Source: Paraburkholderia silvatlantica (GTDB taxonomy: Bacteria; Pseudomonadota; Gammaproteobacteria; Burkholderiales; Burkholderiaceae). From it: DNA of 64,000 nucleotides. Under the pieces are notes generated by a model. It made no database searches, was not told where the DNA came from, and worked only from the letters and a program-made list of their open reading frames with translations. The stretch lies in assembly GCF_003096715.1 (NCBI RefSeq), contig NZ_QEOL01000014.1:124001-188000 (forward strand), read 5' to 3'. Shown one piece after another: positions 62,008 through 64,000 of the stretch (its first letter is position 1; each line of letters starts with the position of its first letter). A program made the position numbers and the translations under genes.

Positions 62008-62805
62008 CTACCAGGAGGTGATGACCGCCCCGCCGAACGTCGTTTCGACGTAGTGCTTCACTTCCGGCGAGCGGTACGCGGCGACCAGCTTCGCCACCCA
62101 CGGCTTGTTGCGGTCGGCCTCGCGGATCGCGAGGATATTCACGTACGGCCCCTTCGGGTCTTCGATTGCGATCGCGTCCTGTTTCGGCTTCAGGCCCGCT
62201 TGCATGGCGAAGTTCGTGTTGATCGCGGCGGCGTCCACGTCGTCGAGCGAACGCGGAATCTGCGCGGCGTCGAGTTCGACGATCTTCAGCTTCCTGGGGT
62301 TTTCCACGATGTCGAGCGGCGTTGCCTTCAAGCCTGCTTGCGCGCGCACTTTGATGAGACCCTGGCTCTGCAGCAGCAGCAAGGCACGGCCGCCATTCGT
62401 CGGATCATTCGGCACCGCGATGCGCGAGCCCGGCTTGAGTTCGGAGAGCGCTTTGATCTTCTTCGAGTAAATACCCATCGGGAACGTGACCGTGTCCGCG
62501 ATCTTGATGAGCTTGTAGCCGCGATCCTTCACCTGCGCGTCGAGATACGGCGCGTGCTGGTAGCTGTTGGCGTCGAGGTCGCCGCCCGCGAGCGCCGCAT
62601 TCGGCTGCACGTAGTCGGAGAACTCGATGATCTTGATGTTCAGGCCGTTCTTCGCGGCCACGCCCTTCACGACTTCCATCACCTGCTCGTGCGGGCCACC
62701 CGTCACACCCACCTTGATGGTTTCGTCCGCGTGCGCAGCGAGCGGTGCGATGAGCGAAGCTGCGCCAAGCGCCGCAGCGAGCCGGATCATGAAACGACGA
62801 TGCAT
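62008..62805 (-). CDS. metQ: Methionine ABC transporter substrate-binding protein MetQ
   Basis: MetQ binds methionine in the periplasm for MetNI. The 265-residue product has a signal peptide ending near AHA-DE and the NlpA/MetQ signature KVGVTGGPHEQVMEVVKG, ANSYQHAPYLDAQ and IAVPNDPTNGGRAL. ATG 62805 is preferred; a TTG six bases upstream is possible. Last gene of the metNIQ operon. Confidence 0.95.
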   Translation of the reverse strand: MHRRFMIRLAAALGAASLIAPLAAHADETIKVGVTGGPHEQVMEVVKGVAAKNGLNIKIIEFSDYVQPNAALAGGDLDANSYQHAPYLDAQVKDRGYKLIKIADTVTFPMGIYSKKIKALSELKPGSRIAVPNDPTNGGRALLLLQSQGLIKVRAQAGLKATPLDIVENPRKLKIVELDAAQIPRSLDDVDAAAINTNFAMQAGLKPKQDAIAIEDPKGPYVNILAIREADRNKPWVAKLVAAYRSPEVKHYVETTFGGAVITSW

Positions 62806-62860
62806 ACCCAACCTTTGTCTTGTGTAGTTATGTTGATCGAAAAACCGCTTGTTTTAAGGC

Positions 62861-63514
62861 CTATTTGTGGCTCAGGCGCCGCACGAGCCAGTCGCCGAAC
62901 GACTGCACGAGCTGCACGAACACGATCAGGATCACGACCACGATCAGCATGACTTCGGGTTCGAAGCGCTGATAGCCGTAGCGGATGCCGAGGTCGCCAA
63001 GCCCGCCGCCGCCGATGGCGCCAGCCATCGCCGAATAGCCGACGAGCGAGATGAACGTGATGGTGAGCCCCGCCACCACGCCCGGCAGCGACTCGGGCAG
63101 CAGCACCTTGAAGACGATCTGGCTCGTGCTCGCGCCCATGGCCTGGGCGGCTTCGATCAGGCCGCGATCGACTTCGCGCAGCGCCGTTTCGACGAGCCGC
63201 GCGATGAACGGCGCAGCGGCGATGGTGAGCGGCACGATGGCGGCCGCCGTGCCGATCGACGAACCCACGACGAGGCGCGTGAACGGAATCACGGCAACGA
63301 GCAGGATGATGAACGGCGTGGAGCGCACGGCATTGACGACCACCCCCATCACGCGATTCGCGGCGACGTTCTGCAGCACGCCGTTGCGGTCGGTGAGATA
63401 GAGCAGCACGCCGAGCGGCAGGCCGACAACCGCGCCCACGAGTCCCGAGATGCCCACCATGACGAGCGTCTCCCAGAACGACTGGACGAACATGTCGAAC
63501 ATTTCACTCCACAT
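62861..63514 (-). CDS. metI: Methionine ABC transporter permease MetI
   Basis: The 217-residue permease has about five hydrophobic segments and the conserved EAA loop region ALREVDRGLIEAAQAMGAS followed by LLPESLPGVV. It overlaps metN by 11 bases. Confidence 0.95.
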   Translation of the reverse strand: MWSEMFDMFVQSFWETLVMVGISGLVGAVVGLPLGVLLYLTDRNGVLQNVAANRVMGVVVNAVRSTPFIILLVAVIPFTRLVVGSSIGTAAAIVPLTIAAAPFIARLVETALREVDRGLIEAAQAMGASTSQIVFKVLLPESLPGVVAGLTITFISLVGYSAMAGAIGGGGLGDLGIRYGYQRFEPEVMLIVVVILIVFVQLVQSFGDWLVRRLSHK

Positions 63515-64000
63515 GGGACAGTTCCTCCACCACGACGCCTTGTTCGCGCAGCCACGCCATGGCCTGCGCGACCTTCACCGGATCGCCGCCCGCGAGCACC
63601 GCGAGCGAGCCGAACGCCTGCCCCTGGATCTCGTCGATCTGGCCGTGCAGGATGTTGAAATCGAGTTCGAAGCGGCGAATCGTCTCCGAGAGCACCGGCT
63701 GGTCGACGCCCGTGCCCTTGAAGGCGAGGCGCAGCAAGTGGCCGCTGCCTTTCGCGAGATGCTCGGCCACGCGCGCCTTGAGCGCGGGCGGCAGCTCCTG
63801 GGCGATCACGTCGCCGAGCAGTGCGCGCGTGACTTCGTGGCGCGGCTGCAGGAACACGTCGATCACGGGGCCGCTTTCCACCACGCGGCCCGCATCGAGC
63901 ACGGCCACGCGGTCGCAGACCTGTTTGATCACTTCCATCTGGTGCGTGATCATCACGATGGTCAGGTTCAGTTCGCGATTGATCTTGCGCAGCAGGTCGA
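63504..64000 (-). CDS. metN: Methionine ABC transporter ATPase MetN (5' end outside window)
   Basis: The visible C-terminal part has the ABC H-loop region TIVMITHQMEVIKQVCDRVAVL and, after it, the NIL domain (SGHLLRLAFKGTGVDQPVL onwards), the methionine-binding domain giving trans-inhibition. Walker A and B lie outside the window. It overlaps metI by 11 bases. Confidence 0.95.
   Translation of the reverse strand, partial: DLLRKINRELNLTIVMITHQMEVIKQVCDRVAVLDAGRVVESGPVIDVFLQPRHEVTRALLGDVIAQELPPALKARVAEHLAKGSGHLLRLAFKGTGVDQPVLSETIRRFELDFNILHGQIDEIQGQAFGSLAVLAGGDPVKVAQAMAWLREQGVVVEELSHVE

Overview
The window is a GC-rich chromosomal segment from the Burkholderiaceae, most like Paraburkholderia or Burkholderia sensu lato. 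This rests on gene content and order: moaA-mobA-moeA; rpsP-rimM-trmD-rplS; the etfBA and acyl-CoA dehydrogenase block next to metNIQ; dadA divergent from an Lrp-type regulator; and protein sequences typical of that family. Genus and species cannot be fixed from the sequence alone. No transposase, integrase, CRISPR array, plasmid or phage gene was seen.

Layout. 1-3.6 kb: molybdenum cofactor genes (moaA cut by the window edge, mobA, moeA), a small membrane protein and a GNAT acetyltransferase. 3.7-9.7 kb (minus strand): rmuC, a hydroxyacid dehydrogenase, an NhaD-like antiporter coupled to lutC, and pncB. 10-14.4 kb: fdxA, two identical tRNA-Asn genes, a CreA-like protein, an AraC regulator followed by azlCD, and an unknown gene behind a FliA-like promoter. 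14.4-24.8 kb: a UvrD-type helicase with a LexA-like box, an Ala/Lys-rich secreted protein, an S4 protein, a MATE pump, a BASS transporter, a phospholipase D-like lipoprotein, fumC and a thioesterase. 24.9-29.9 kb: a DJ-1/AraC regulator carrying an in-frame 9-bp tandem repeat, a 48-residue lipoprotein, an ArsR regulator and a FecR/DUF6600 surface protein.

30-42 kb holds the most interesting part. thyA and folA, which are neighbours in many bacteria, are separated by about 10 kb. In between lies a seven-gene secretion locus resembling the Fap functional amyloid system: repeat proteins with GN-x-GVN-type motifs, a FapD-like C39 peptidase, a FapE-like protein and a FapF-like coiled-coil/beta-barrel outer-membrane protein. 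It is bracketed by two close paralogues of a VpsR-like sigma-54 activator in opposite orientation. A good sigma-54 promoter candidate lies directly before the first gene, with inverted repeats upstream of it that could bind the activators. The likely picture is activator-controlled extracellular fibre production with the second activator cotranscribed as feedback.

42-64 kb is mainly housekeeping: pmbA, darP, a MogA-like gene, orn, an M48 protease, rsgA, a CbiB-like protein, a Nudix hydrolase, the rplS operon, a sorbosone-dehydrogenase-like protein, a TM2 protein, a PA0069-type radical SAM gene behind a 44-bp palindrome containing a near-consensus LexA box, lrp/dadA, acyl-CoA dehydrogenase, etfAB and metQIN (metN cut by the window end).
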